The notes below the pieces were generated by a model, which was not told where the DNA came from, did no database searches, and was given only the letters and a program-made list of their open reading frames with translations. Of a stretch of 64,000 bases of DNA, positions 15,587-23,857 are shown one piece after another; position 1 is the stretch's first letter, and the number at the start of each line of letters is the position of its first letter. The translations under genes and the position numbers were made by a program. Source of the stretch: Verrucomicrobiaceae bacterium (GTDB lineage Bacteria > Verrucomicrobiota > Verrucomicrobiia > Verrucomicrobiales > Verrucomicrobiaceae); contig JAIXYN010000009.1 in NCBI GenBank assembly GCA_027490195.1, forward strand, positions 52,088 to 116,087, given 5' to 3'.

Positions 15587-16459
15587 ATGAGTCAAAATCT
15601 TCCTCCAGCCATCGGTATCATCGGCGGATCCGGCCTGTACGACCTTGATGGATTTGAAAACCGTGAGGAGATCAGGGTGGAGACGCCGTTTGGCCCCCCG
15701 TCGGATGTGCTTGTGACGGGTACGCTGGCCGGACGCCGGGTGTATTTCCTGCCTCGCCACGCCAAGGGGCACCGCATTCTTCCCACAGAGCTGAACCATC
15801 GCGCCAATATTTGGGCGCTGCGCAGCCTGAACGTGCGCTGGATCATCGCCGTGACTGCCGTGGGCAGCTTGCAGGAACAATATCATCCCCGCGACATCGT
15901 CCTACCGGATCAGTTCTTTGACCGCACCAGCCGCCGCGACCAGCACACCTTTTTTGGCAAAGGAATCGTGGCGCATGTGGCGTTTGGTGATCCGATTTCT
16001 GACGGTCTTCGCTCGCTGCTGCATGATGCCTGCGTGGCGCAGGGCAGGAAGGTTCACAATGGCGGCACCTATGTGTGCATGGACGGTCCCGCCTTTTCCA
16101 CGCGCGCTGAATCGAATGCGCACCGGCAGCTTGGGTTTGATGTCATTGGCATGACGAACCTTCCTGAGGCCAAGCTGGCCCGTGAAGCGGAGATCGCACT
16201 GGCGACCCTGGCAATGATCACGGATTACGACTGCTGGAAGATCGAGGAGGAAGCCGTCACCGCCGAGTCTGTGATTGGTCATCTGCATGCGAACGTCGCT
16301 GCTTCCAAAGCGATTCTGGCCCAGGTTATTCCGAACATTCCTACGGAGCCCAACTGGCCGGAGCACCGTGCGCTGGATTCTGCCTTGATGACCGACCGCA
16401 AGCTTTGGCCCGAGCAGACGGTGGAGAATTTGCTGCCGATCCTGCAGCGGTTTGTGTGA
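15587..16459 (+). CDS. mtnP: 5'-methylthioadenosine phosphorylase
   Basis: MtnP cleaves 5'-methylthioadenosine with phosphate to adenine and 5-methylthioribose-1-phosphate, the first step of methionine salvage and recycling of the polyamine by-product. The 290-residue protein opens with the phosphate-binding motif AIGIIGGSGLYDLDGF. It carries LPRHAKGHRILPTELNHRANIWAL and the substrate-site segment MTNLPEAKLAREAEIALATLAMITDYDCW, typical of the MTAP branch of the PNP family. Length is normal. No other methionine-salvage gene is adjacent, but an amidohydrolase and a SAM methyltransferase lie about 2.4 kb downstream. Confidence 0.93.
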   Translation: MSQNLPPAIGIIGGSGLYDLDGFENREEIRVETPFGPPSDVLVTGTLAGRRVYFLPRHAKGHRILPTELNHRANIWALRSLNVRWIIAVTAVGSLQEQYHPRDIVLPDQFFDRTSRRDQHTFFGKGIVAHVAFGDPISDGLRSLLHDACVAQGRKVHNGGTYVCMDGPAFSTRAESNAHRQLGFDVIGMTNLPEAKLAREAEIALATLAMITDYDCWKIEEEAVTAESVIGHLHANVAASKAILAQVIPNIPTEPNWPEHRALDSALMTDRKLWPEQTVENLLPILQRFV

Positions 16460-16522
16460 TTTTTTCAGAATCCGAGAGAGTCAGAGCTTGCCAGCCGAGC
16501 GCTTGTAGGCGCATGTTGCCGA

Positions 16523-17854
16523 ATGAATCCGCCTGAACTGCCGCCTTATCCTCAGATGCCGCGTGCTCCGATGGTGGCACGCAAGGGAATGGGCACGGGC
16601 TGGATTGTTCTGATTATCGTCGGTGGAGTGTTGGTGGTGGGTGCCGTACTCGTCGTACTTGCGATTCCTGCGTATCAGCGCATCCAGCGCATGGCTCAGG
16701 AGATGAAACAGCAGCAGACGCCGACACTCCAGCCGCAACCGCCGCTGAATGAGGCACAAAAGCAGGCACTGGTGGTGTTTGGAAACGAGCTGGCCGAAGC
16801 ATTGAGCCAGAAAGATGCGGCCAAGGTGATGGCCATGCAGGACAGCGAGGGATTTTCTGCACGCGTTTTTGATAGGCTCTTGTCAGGATTTCCCGATCAA
16901 GCCGAAATGCGTCGCGGATTCATCAAGGGTATCGAGCAGCGCGAAGGCGGCTGGCTTTGGAGTGCGATGAGCGGCGATGTCCATTTCCTGCGAACACGCG
17001 AGCGGCTGGGCTATCCTGCGGTGCTGCTCCGCATCAAAACAGCGGAGGGTGCAGTGAGCTATGTGGACTTGATGGTCAGGCCCGAGGGAGAAGGTTTCCG
17101 CATCGTGGACATGTTCAACTACATCTTCGCTTCGACGGCGTCCGAGGAGTCGCGCAACGTGCTTGCCGTGATGCTTTCCAAATCAGCCGGCGGCGGGCTG
17201 GCTGCCATGCTTGGCATCCCGAAAATGGACGAGAGAACTGGCAAGCTCTTGATGAGCATCAATGAGGCTTCGCGCGCCGGGAACATGGCCGAAGTGCTGC
17301 GCATCTGCGACAGCCTGCCGCCGGAGCTGAAAACCGAGCGCATTTTCTTCATCATCCGCCTGCAGGCTCTGATGACGCTCAACACATCCAGCAAGTATGA
17401 CGAGCAGTACAAGGAGGCCCTGCGCGCCGCGCCTGAAATTCTCGGCAAGGACAGCGCCACGGATCTCCTTATGGTGGACCTATTGTTTATGGACAATGAT
17501 TTCAAGGGTGCGGATGACTGCCTGAAACGCCTGGATGTGGTCATTGGCGGCGATCCCTACCTGAAATTTTTGCGTGGCGGCGCGCACATACAGATGAAGG
17601 ATTACGCAGGGGCGCTGGAGCTGGCGGATCAGGCGGCCAAAGAGGATCCTCAAATGGCGGATGTCGTCGATCTGCGGCTGGCGGCGCATATGGCACGCCG
17701 GGACTTTGAAGCAGCGGTGGACGAGCTGCGTGCTTTTAAACGCAACTTTGGCCCGGTACTGGACCGTAAAGCACTGGCAGATGATCCGCAGTATGCCGAG
17801 TTCCTCACGTCGCCGGAATTTGCGGCGTGGGAGAAGGAGGCCGCGAAGCCTTAA
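16523..17854 (+). CDS. Membrane-anchored TPR-like protein, function unknown
   Basis: A 443-residue protein with a short Pro-rich cytoplasmic N-terminus (MNPPELPPYPQMPRAPM), one membrane helix (about 27-49, GWIVLIIVGGVLVVGAVLVV) and an external part. Residues about 85-220 look like a folded domain resembling NTF2-like stress domains (LAEALSQKDAAKVMAMQDSEGF). From about 240 the sequence is TPR-like (EALRAAPEILGKDSATDLLMVDLLF, YAGALELADQAAKEDPQMADVV). No catalytic motif was seen. It converges on the SirB1-type gene with a 4-base overlap of the stops. Confidence 0.72.
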   Translation: MNPPELPPYPQMPRAPMVARKGMGTGWIVLIIVGGVLVVGAVLVVLAIPAYQRIQRMAQEMKQQQTPTLQPQPPLNEAQKQALVVFGNELAEALSQKDAAKVMAMQDSEGFSARVFDRLLSGFPDQAEMRRGFIKGIEQREGGWLWSAMSGDVHFLRTRERLGYPAVLLRIKTAEGAVSYVDLMVRPEGEGFRIVDMFNYIFASTASEESRNVLAVMLSKSAGGGLAAMLGIPKMDERTGKLLMSINEASRAGNMAEVLRICDSLPPELKTERIFFIIRLQALMTLNTSSKYDEQYKEALRAAPEILGKDSATDLLMVDLLFMDNDFKGADDCLKRLDVVIGGDPYLKFLRGGAHIQMKDYAGALELADQAAKEDPQMADVVDLRLAAHMARRDFEAAVDELRAFKRNFGPVLDRKALADDPQYAEFLTSPEFAAWEKEAAKP

Positions 17855-18693
17855 TCCTCCATCAGCTTAACGGCGAGGCGGCGCATGAACTGGCGTTCTG
17901 GGAGCATGACGAGGCGTTCGTAGGCTTCGTCGAGATTGCGGAGGATGCGCAGCAGCGTGGCTTCGGCGGTGGCGGGTTCGTGGATGAGGTCTTCCATGCC
18001 GGGATTCGCGGCCGGGTGGTGTTTGGCCACGTCGGCGGCGAGCATGAAGCGCCCGCGATTGAAGCAATCGACCAGCCAGGTCTTGTCGCGGTATTTGACG
18101 CGGGAGAGGAAATGCCCCGGGAAATTGCAGCCTTCGATTTCGAGGCCGAAGCGATGACCCAGCAGGCGGTAGAGGCAGCAGAGGCTGATGGGATTGCCGA
18201 GGCCGGTGTCCAGCACCCAGAACAGGTTGCTGTTCTCCGGCGAGTAGTAGTCTTTGCTGTTGCCACGGAAACGGGTGATGCCGTTGTGGGAGGCAAAGAG
18301 CCACTGTGCCAGTTCATGGGCATCCATGCGGCCTTTTTCGGCAAAGGCTTCTTCGGTCAGCGCATCCAGGCGTTTTGCCAGATCGGCGGACTGAGATTTC
18401 CAGCCGTTCAGGTAGGCGGAAAGCTGGCTCAGACCTTCTTCAAGCTGCGCGTCCGGACCATCCATCCAGCGCCAGCGCATCCAGGTTTCTTCGAGTTCGG
18501 TACGCCGTGCGGGTTCGAGCATTTCTGCCACCAGCTTTTCTTCGTCGGCAGAAAGCGGCGTCTCCAGGGTCTCGATGTGCTGAGGCAGATCGCGGCGCAT
18601 GCCATTGAGCTCCTGCCGCACTGCTGTGCGAACGACTTCAGAGTCGTCGTCGAGCAGTTTGATGAGATGGCTCAGGTGAGCGGTAGCGGGCAT
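17851..18693 (-). CDS. SirB1-type transglutaminase-like protein
   Basis: A 280-residue protein with an N-terminal helical part (HEAT/TPR-like) and a Transglut_core2 domain. The motif GLGNPISLCCLYRLLGHRFGLEIEGCNFPGHFL is the family core, with a Cys in the position of the transglutaminase nucleophile and His in PGHFL. Members are related to SirB1, whose biochemical activity is unknown. ATG 18693 (MPATAHLSHLIKLLDDDS) was preferred to an upstream start at 18729, because the extra residues lack similarity. A plus-strand shadow frame of 290 residues exists but encodes nothing recognisable. Confidence 0.82.
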   Translation of the reverse strand: MPATAHLSHLIKLLDDDSEVVRTAVRQELNGMRRDLPQHIETLETPLSADEEKLVAEMLEPARRTELEETWMRWRWMDGPDAQLEEGLSQLSAYLNGWKSQSADLAKRLDALTEEAFAEKGRMDAHELAQWLFASHNGITRFRGNSKDYYSPENSNLFWVLDTGLGNPISLCCLYRLLGHRFGLEIEGCNFPGHFLSRVKYRDKTWLVDCFNRGRFMLAADVAKHHPAANPGMEDLIHEPATAEATLLRILRNLDEAYERLVMLPERQFMRRLAVKLMED

Positions 18694-18808
18694 TTGTAGG
18701 TGATAACACGTGCCGAACGTGCGATGCAATCACGATTTTCAGCGTGACGGATTTTGGCGGGCCGATCCTGCTTGGAAACAGACGTTGTGCTGAGTCTCAG
18801 GAAGCTGG

Positions 18809-19747
18809 ATGAATTGGAGCATGAGTGAACTTTGCAATGCCCACACCCATCTTGAATTGAGTGATCTGGGACGAGTCTGCCCGCAGGAGCCTACCAGCTT
18901 TGCCAGATGGATGGCAGGGTTTATCTGGAGCCTGCGCAAACGCAAACTGGACGACTATCGCGCGGCGGTCATGCTCGGCATCGAAACACTGCGGGCTTGC
19001 GGCACTACTCACGTGCATGACATCACGAATACCTGGGCGAGTGTTGAGCCTCTGCTTCAATCTGGAATGCAGGGCTGCGTGTACCTAGAGGTGATGGGCC
19101 AGAAACGGGAGCGCGCGCTGGTGCGGATGAAGGAGGCCGTGCGCAGGATCACGGATCTCCGCCGCAGCCATGCTGAGTCGCCCATGAGCGTAGGGCTGTC
19201 ATTGCATTCCACCTGGTCCTGCCACCCCGATTTGCTGCGTGAAGGGGCTGCGTGGTGCAGGGAAAACAAGGTGCCTCTGTGCATCCATGCAGCGGAGTCT
19301 CCGGCTGAGACGGAACTGCTGCTGACCGGTCGGGTCAGGGAACTCGGATGGGCGCGGACGCAGATTGGCAGATCTCTGCGAATGCTGCCGCGGAGTGGAC
19401 CGAGACTCAGCCCCATCACCTACCTCGCTTCTTTAGGGGTCCTGCAGGCGCGGCCGCTTCTAGTGCATGCCGTTCAGGTCAGCGACGAGGAGATTGCAGC
19501 CATCGCGCGTGCGCGGTGCACTGTGGTGCATTGCCCCCGCTCTAACACCCTGCTCTCCTGCGGCAGGATGCGGCTGGAGGCATTTCTGAGCGCCGGCATA
19601 CCGGTGTATTTGGGTACGGACAGCCGGGTCAGCAGCCCTGATCTGGATGTCCGGGCAGAGGCCGCCGCCGCCAAAAAGATGCACGCGGGCAGGGTCGATG
19701 GTGAAAAAATCAACGCCATGCTCGCTCCGCCAAATCCCGAAACTTGA
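18809..19747 (+). CDS. Amidohydrolase lacking the usual N-terminal domain
   Basis: A 312-residue metal-dependent hydrolase of the amidohydrolase (TIM-barrel) superfamily. It starts almost at the metal motif (NAHTHLELSD). It also has the barrel His in CIHAAE and LLVHAVQV, HCPRSNTLLSCG, and the catalytic Asp in VYLGTDSRVSSPDLD. This set is seen in nucleoside deaminases such as S-adenosylhomocysteine/methylthioadenosine deaminase and the aminofutalosine deaminase of the alternative menaquinone pathway. It lacks the beta-sandwich formed by both ends in relatives, so it is about 100 residues short. It overlaps the following methyltransferase gene by 4 bases. Substrate not assignable; a purine deaminase is the best guess. 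Confidence 0.72.
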   Translation: MNWSMSELCNAHTHLELSDLGRVCPQEPTSFARWMAGFIWSLRKRKLDDYRAAVMLGIETLRACGTTHVHDITNTWASVEPLLQSGMQGCVYLEVMGQKRERALVRMKEAVRRITDLRRSHAESPMSVGLSLHSTWSCHPDLLREGAAWCRENKVPLCIHAAESPAETELLLTGRVRELGWARTQIGRSLRMLPRSGPRLSPITYLASLGVLQARPLLVHAVQVSDEEIAAIARARCTVVHCPRSNTLLSCGRMRLEAFLSAGIPVYLGTDSRVSSPDLDVRAEAAAAKKMHAGRVDGEKINAMLAPPNPET

Positions 19748-20472
19748 TGACCTCATCAGAAAATCACTTCATTTCCCTCGCCGGAAGTGATTTCCTCTGG
19801 ATGAAGATACCAGTGACCTATCTTCCAGCCCGCCAGTTGTATCAAGAATGGGCCAGCACCTATGACGATCGTTCCAACCCACTGATTGAGGCAGAAAGCA
19901 AGGTTCTGGCTGCCATCATCGGTGATGTCGCAGGGAAGAAAGTTCTGGATCTTGGCTGTGGCACGGGACGCCATGCAGTCCTTCTGGCCAAAGCCGGGGC
20001 CCATGTGACGGGCGTTGATTTTTCGGAGGAAATGCTGGTCGTGGCCCGCAGCAATGCCGCAGGGCTTGACGTTGCATTTCTCAATGCCGAATTGGGGGCC
20101 GTCCCGCTAGAAGACCCGTTCGATCTGGTGCTGTGCAGTCTTGTCCTCAGCCATGTGCCCGACCTGCGCCCGGCGATGAAAGAGATGGCCCGGCTGACAC
20201 GACCGGGGGGAAAAATCATCATCACCGACCTGCGGACGGACTACTGGTTCAAGAAGACTAAAAAAATCCGAAAATTCGGTACTTATGTCACGGACGGTTT
20301 CAAGCACACCCTGTCAGATTACCGTGCTGCAGTTGCGACTTGTGGTCTGAAGCAAGAGCGCCTCACCAGGATCTACTTTGACAATGCCATTGTGGCTAGG
20401 TTTTGGTGGTTCTTTTACCTGAAGTTTGTCGCAGTGGGTTATGCATGGGAGTTCTCCAAGCCGTCCGCATGA
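19744..20472 (+). CDS. Class I SAM-dependent methyltransferase
   Basis: A 242-residue methyltransferase. The SAM-binding motif I is KVLDLGCGTGRHAVLLAKAGAHVTGVDFS, with the acidic residue of motif II in GVDFS and the later motif LTRPGGKIIITDL. It is of the UbiE/Methyltransf_11 type. The substrate is unknown. Because it is translationally coupled to the amidohydrolase, the two may act in the same pathway. If that hydrolase is an aminofutalosine deaminase, a quinone methyltransferase would fit, but this is inference. Starts at 19744, 19747 or 19801 are possible; 19744 is preferred for the ATGA overlap. Confidence 0.8.
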   Translation: MMTSSENHFISLAGSDFLWMKIPVTYLPARQLYQEWASTYDDRSNPLIEAESKVLAAIIGDVAGKKVLDLGCGTGRHAVLLAKAGAHVTGVDFSEEMLVVARSNAAGLDVAFLNAELGAVPLEDPFDLVLCSLVLSHVPDLRPAMKEMARLTRPGGKIIITDLRTDYWFKKTKKIRKFGTYVTDGFKHTLSDYRAAVATCGLKQERLTRIYFDNAIVARFWWFFYLKFVAVGYAWEFSKPSA

Positions 20473-20627
20473 GCTCCCCGTAGCCAATCCGAGTTTCTAC
20501 TCCTTTGCGCGTCCTATGGAATGGACTGGGAGGCAGCCTGCCGCTTCATCACGAATGCCACGGTCAGCAGGGCCTATAGAGTGGTTTTTGGAGAAGCTGG
20601 CCGCCTTTAAAACTCGACCTGGCGGTT

Positions 20628-21809
20628 TTATAGCCGGATTTCCATCGCCGTGGCGGCGCGGTGGGCTTTGGCGCGAGCTTCGTTGATGGATTCGGCTCGG
20701 GCGAGGGTGACGGCCATGCGGCGCTGGCCGCTGACGCTGGGCTTGCCGAAGAGGCGGACCTGGGTGTTGGGCTCGGCGAGGACTTGATCGAGCGCGCCGA
20801 ATTGGACGTTGGCGGATTCGCCTTCGACGAGCACGGCGCAACTGGCGCTGGGGCCGTGCTGGTGGATGTTCGGGATGGGCAGGCCGAGGATGGCGCGGAC
20901 GTGGAGGGCGAACTGGCTCAGGTCCTGGGAGATGAGAGTGACGAGGCCGGTGTCGTGCGGGCGTGGGGAGACTTCGCTGAAGATGACGTCATCGCCTTTG
21001 ATGAACATCTCGACGCCGAAGAGGCCGCGACCGCCGAGGGCTTCGGTGATGGCACCGGCCATGTGTTCGGCGGCATCGAGGGCTTTGTTGGACATCGGAT
21101 GAGGCTGCCAGGATTCGCGGTAGTCGCCTTTAATCTGGGTGTGGCCGACGGGGGCGCAGAAAGCGGTGCCGCCGACGTGGCGAACAGTGAGCATGGTGAT
21201 CTCATAGTCGAATTCGACGAAGCCTTCGACAATGACCTTGCCCTTGCCGGCGCGGCCGCCTTCCTGGGCGTATTGCCAGGAGTGGGCGATGTCGGCGGCG
21301 GTTTTGACGACGCTCTGCCCCTTGCCGGAGCTGCTCATGATGGGCTTCACGACGCAGGGCATGCCGATTTTCTCAATGGCGGCGCGGAACTCCTCCTCGG
21401 TGGCGGCAAAGACGTAGGGGGAGGTTTTGAGGTTGAGCTCTTCGGCGGCGAGGCGGCGGATGCCTTCGCGGTTCATGGTGAGCTTGGCGGCGCGGGCGGT
21501 GGGGACGACGCGGAAGCCTTCGTTTTCGAGTTCGAGCAGGGTGTCCGTGGCGATGGCCTCGATTTCCGGGACGATGCAGTCGGGTTTTTCCACTTCCACG
21601 AGGCGGCGCAGGGCCTCGCCATCGAGCATGGAAATGATGTGGCTGCGGTGGGCCACCTGCATGGCGGGGGCATTGGCGTAGCGGTCCACGGCGATGACTT
21701 CGCAGCCGAGGCGCTGGAGTTCGATGACGACTTCTTTGCCGAGCTCGCCAGAGCCGAGAAGCATGACCTTGGTTGCGGAGGAGGAAAGGGGGGTGCCGAT
21801 GCGTGCCAT
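20628..21809 (-). CDS. purT: Formate-dependent phosphoribosylglycinamide formyltransferase
   Basis: PurT makes formyl-GAR from GAR, formate and ATP, the folate-independent version of the third step of purine synthesis. The 393-residue ATP-grasp protein shows [21 protein letters not shown] at the N-terminus, [18 protein letters not shown] (ATP-binding glycine-rich loop), [15 protein letters not shown] and [24 protein letters not shown] (metal-binding Glu/Asn-type site). Length is that of the E. coli enzyme. The opposite strand carries a long open frame of Ala/Gly-rich type that is only a codon shadow. It is divergent from comF. Confidence 0.95.
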   Translation of the reverse strand: MARIGTPLSSSATKVMLLGSGELGKEVVIELQRLGCEVIAVDRYANAPAMQVAHRSHIISMLDGEALRRLVEVEKPDCIVPEIEAIATDTLLELENEGFRVVPTARAAKLTMNREGIRRLAAEELNLKTSPYVFAATEEEFRAAIEKIGMPCVVKPIMSSSGKGQSVVKTAADIAHSWQYAQEGGRAGKGKVIVEGFVEFDYEITMLTVRHVGGTAFCAPVGHTQIKGDYRESWQPHPMSNKALDAAEHMAGAITEALGGRGLFGVEMFIKGDDVIFSEVSPRPHDTGLVTLISQDLSQFALHVRAILGLPIPNIHQHGPSASCAVLVEGESANVQFGALDQVLAEPNTQVRLFGKPSVSGQRRMAVTLARAESINEARAKAHRAATAMEIRL

Positions 21810-21867
21810 GAGTTCATTTAGGCTTGCAGTTGGCGGGCATCAAGGAGGGAAGGGGGCAGGGAGCGGA

Positions 21868-21945
21868 GTTTACGGTTGTTTACAGTTGTTGACGGTAGCT
21901 GAACGGTTGTTTGGGGAGAGGGGGAGTTTGCAGTTGTTTGCGGTG
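21868..21945. repeat. Degenerate GTTTACAGTTGTT repeats
   Basis: Four or five imperfect copies of a motif like GTTTAC(A/G)GTTGTT follow one another (gtttacggttgtt, tacagttgttgac, gaacggttgttt, gtttgcagttgtttg) in the divergent purT-comF region. They may include promoter elements; nothing more can be said. Confidence 0.45.
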
Positions 21946-21987
21946 GTTTTTCTGCATTCGTGTCCGCCATTCCGTCCGTGCGGCCTC

Positions 21988-22770
21988 ATGTCTTTTCCCG
22001 GTCCTCCAGATCCATCGCGTGTGCAGCGGCTGCTGCGACCCGTGTGGCGTGCTTGGCTGGACCTGGTGTATCCGCCGCTGTGCTGTGTGTGCAAAGTGCC
22101 GGTGGATGAGGGGTGGTTTTGCGAGGGGTGTGCTGCTGCGCTGCCGCTGGTGGAGGCACCTTACTGCATGGTGTGCGGTGAGGTCTATGAGGGGGCGATT
22201 ACGCAGGAGTTTCGGTGTGGGAACTGCAGCGGACGGCGGCTGGAGTTTGAGTTTGCCGTGGCGGCCTGCCACGCGGAGGGAGTGATGCGGGAGCTGATTC
22301 ACCAGTTTAAGTATGAGCGCCGTCTGCAGCTGCGCGGGGCGCTGGCCTCACTGATGCTGCGAGTTTTGGAGGAGCCCCGGCTGGCGCGGGAAAATCTCGC
22401 GGAGTGGCTGCTGGTGCCGGTGCCGCTGCACCGCAGCCGGGAGGTGGACCGGGAATTCAATCAAAGCTGGGAGCTGTGCCAGCGACTGTCGCGTTTGACG
22501 GGGATTCCTGCGGCGAAGGTGCTGCTGCGCACGCGCGAGACGGACTCGCAGGCGGGGCTGCACCGTGAGGAGCGGCTGAAAAATCTGCGTGGGGCATTTG
22601 CCGTGAGGCCGCCGAGGCGCTGGCCGCCCCAGATCAACCTTCAGGGGCGACGAATCCTGCTGGTGGACGATGTTTTCACCACTGGCGCGACGACGAGCGA
22701 GTGCGCCCGGGTTTTGCGGAGGGAGGGTGGAGCAGAAAAAGTGGTGGTCATCACGACAACACGCGGCTAG
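21988..22770 (+). CDS. comF: ComF family phosphoribosyltransferase-like protein
   Basis: A 260-residue ComF/GntX-type protein. It has an N-terminal zinc-binding double-Cys domain (CCVCKVPVDEGWFCEGC, then CMVCGEV...CGNC), a helical part, and a C-terminal phosphoribosyltransferase fold with the PRPP loop RILLVDDVFTTGATTSEC. ComF acts in DNA uptake during natural transformation in other bacteria; many members have no proven role. The start at ATG 21988 was chosen because the Cys domain begins soon after. The frame is open to 21694, but that part runs antisense through purT. Confidence 0.87.
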   Translation: MSFPGPPDPSRVQRLLRPVWRAWLDLVYPPLCCVCKVPVDEGWFCEGCAAALPLVEAPYCMVCGEVYEGAITQEFRCGNCSGRRLEFEFAVAACHAEGVMRELIHQFKYERRLQLRGALASLMLRVLEEPRLARENLAEWLLVPVPLHRSREVDREFNQSWELCQRLSRLTGIPAAKVLLRTRETDSQAGLHREERLKNLRGAFAVRPPRRWPPQINLQGRRILLVDDVFTTGATTSECARVLRREGGAEKVVVITTTRG

Positions 22771-22914
22771 GATCGCTCTCGCGTCCGACTTTGGCCGGGC
22801 CTGACAGTGTGAACGCCGGGTGGTTTTGCCTCCCTGCAACTCCTGCGACATGCAATTCGAGGAGGCGCACCATTAGGTCTGACAATGACGGACGCCCATA
22901 CCGACTGACCTACC

Positions 22915-23751
22915 ATGGGATTTTTCAAAAAACGCAACGTTGACGATTTAGGCGAAAAGAAGCGCGACATGCCGGAAGGCCTTTGGACGAAGTGCCCTTC
23001 GTGCAATGAGAGCCTCTTTGAGCAGGCGCTGGCCAAAAACCTCCGTGTCTGCACCAGCTGCGGCTACCACTTCACCATCGGCTCGGACGAACGAATCGCG
23101 AGTCTGGTGGACGAAGGCAGCTTCGTGGAAATGGACAAGAGCCTCGATTCTGTGAACGCTCTGGGTTTCAAAGGCTATCTGGACAAGGTGAAGGCGTACC
23201 AGGCCAAGACCGGGCTGACCGAAGCCGTGGTCACCGGGCGTGCTATGATTGAGGAGATTCCCGTTCTGGTGGCGATCATGGATTTCCGCTTTCTGGGCGC
23301 AAGCATGGGCAGCGTGGTGGGCGAAAAAATCACCCGTGCCATCGAAGCCGCCACGGCCGAGCGCAAGCCGGTCATCGTTTTTTCCGCCTCCGGTGGTGCC
23401 CGTATGCATGAAGGCATTCTGAGCCTGATGCAGATGGCGAAGACGAGCGGAGCACTGGCACGGCATGCAGAAGCGCGCCTGCCTTACATTTCGGTGCTCA
23501 CGCATCCGACGACGGGTGGTGTGACCGCCAGTTTCGCGACGTTGGGGGATCTCATCATCGCAGAACCGAAGTGCATGATCGGCTTTGCCGGCCCCCGCGT
23601 GGTGAAGGAAACGACGCATGCCGATCTCCCGCCCGGATTCCAGACTGCGGAATTCATGATGCAGCACGGCCTGGTGGACATGATTGTGGATCGCAAGGAC
23701 ATGCGATCGACGCTGGCGAGGGTGCTGCGGTATATGGTGGGGGCGAAATAG
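22915..23751 (+). CDS. accD: Acetyl-CoA carboxylase carboxyltransferase subunit beta
   Basis: AccD is the beta subunit of the carboxyltransferase that makes malonyl-CoA for fatty-acid synthesis. The 278-residue protein has the N-terminal zinc ribbon (C27, C30, C46, C49 in KCPSCNESLF and RVCTSCGYH) and the crotonase-type body, with VIVFSASGGARMHEGILSLMQMAKTS and PTTGGVTASFATLGD forming the oxyanion and CoA sites. accA is not adjacent. The N-terminus MGFFKKRNVDDL fits the family, so ATG 22915 is secure. It is separated by about 100 bases from sucA. Confidence 0.95.
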   Translation: MGFFKKRNVDDLGEKKRDMPEGLWTKCPSCNESLFEQALAKNLRVCTSCGYHFTIGSDERIASLVDEGSFVEMDKSLDSVNALGFKGYLDKVKAYQAKTGLTEAVVTGRAMIEEIPVLVAIMDFRFLGASMGSVVGEKITRAIEAATAERKPVIVFSASGGARMHEGILSLMQMAKTSGALARHAEARLPYISVLTHPTTGGVTASFATLGDLIIAEPKCMIGFAGPRVVKETTHADLPPGFQTAEFMMQHGLVDMIVDRKDMRSTLARVLRYMVGAK

Positions 23752-23857
23752 GCCTAGCCTGAGCAGGGGATGGGTTACCACCCGCAAAAATGGCTGCAAA
23801 AGTGGCTTTCCGCATTTGCACTCGTAACGAATGGGAGCATTCTGCTCTCCCCCCTAC

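Noticed and set aside
17827..18699. 290-codon open frame on the plus strand
   Set aside because: It is the mirror of the SirB1-type gene, which has clear family motifs; the plus frame has none.
20661..21821. 386-codon open frame on the plus strand
   Set aside because: It is antisense to purT with the same shadow composition and no motif.
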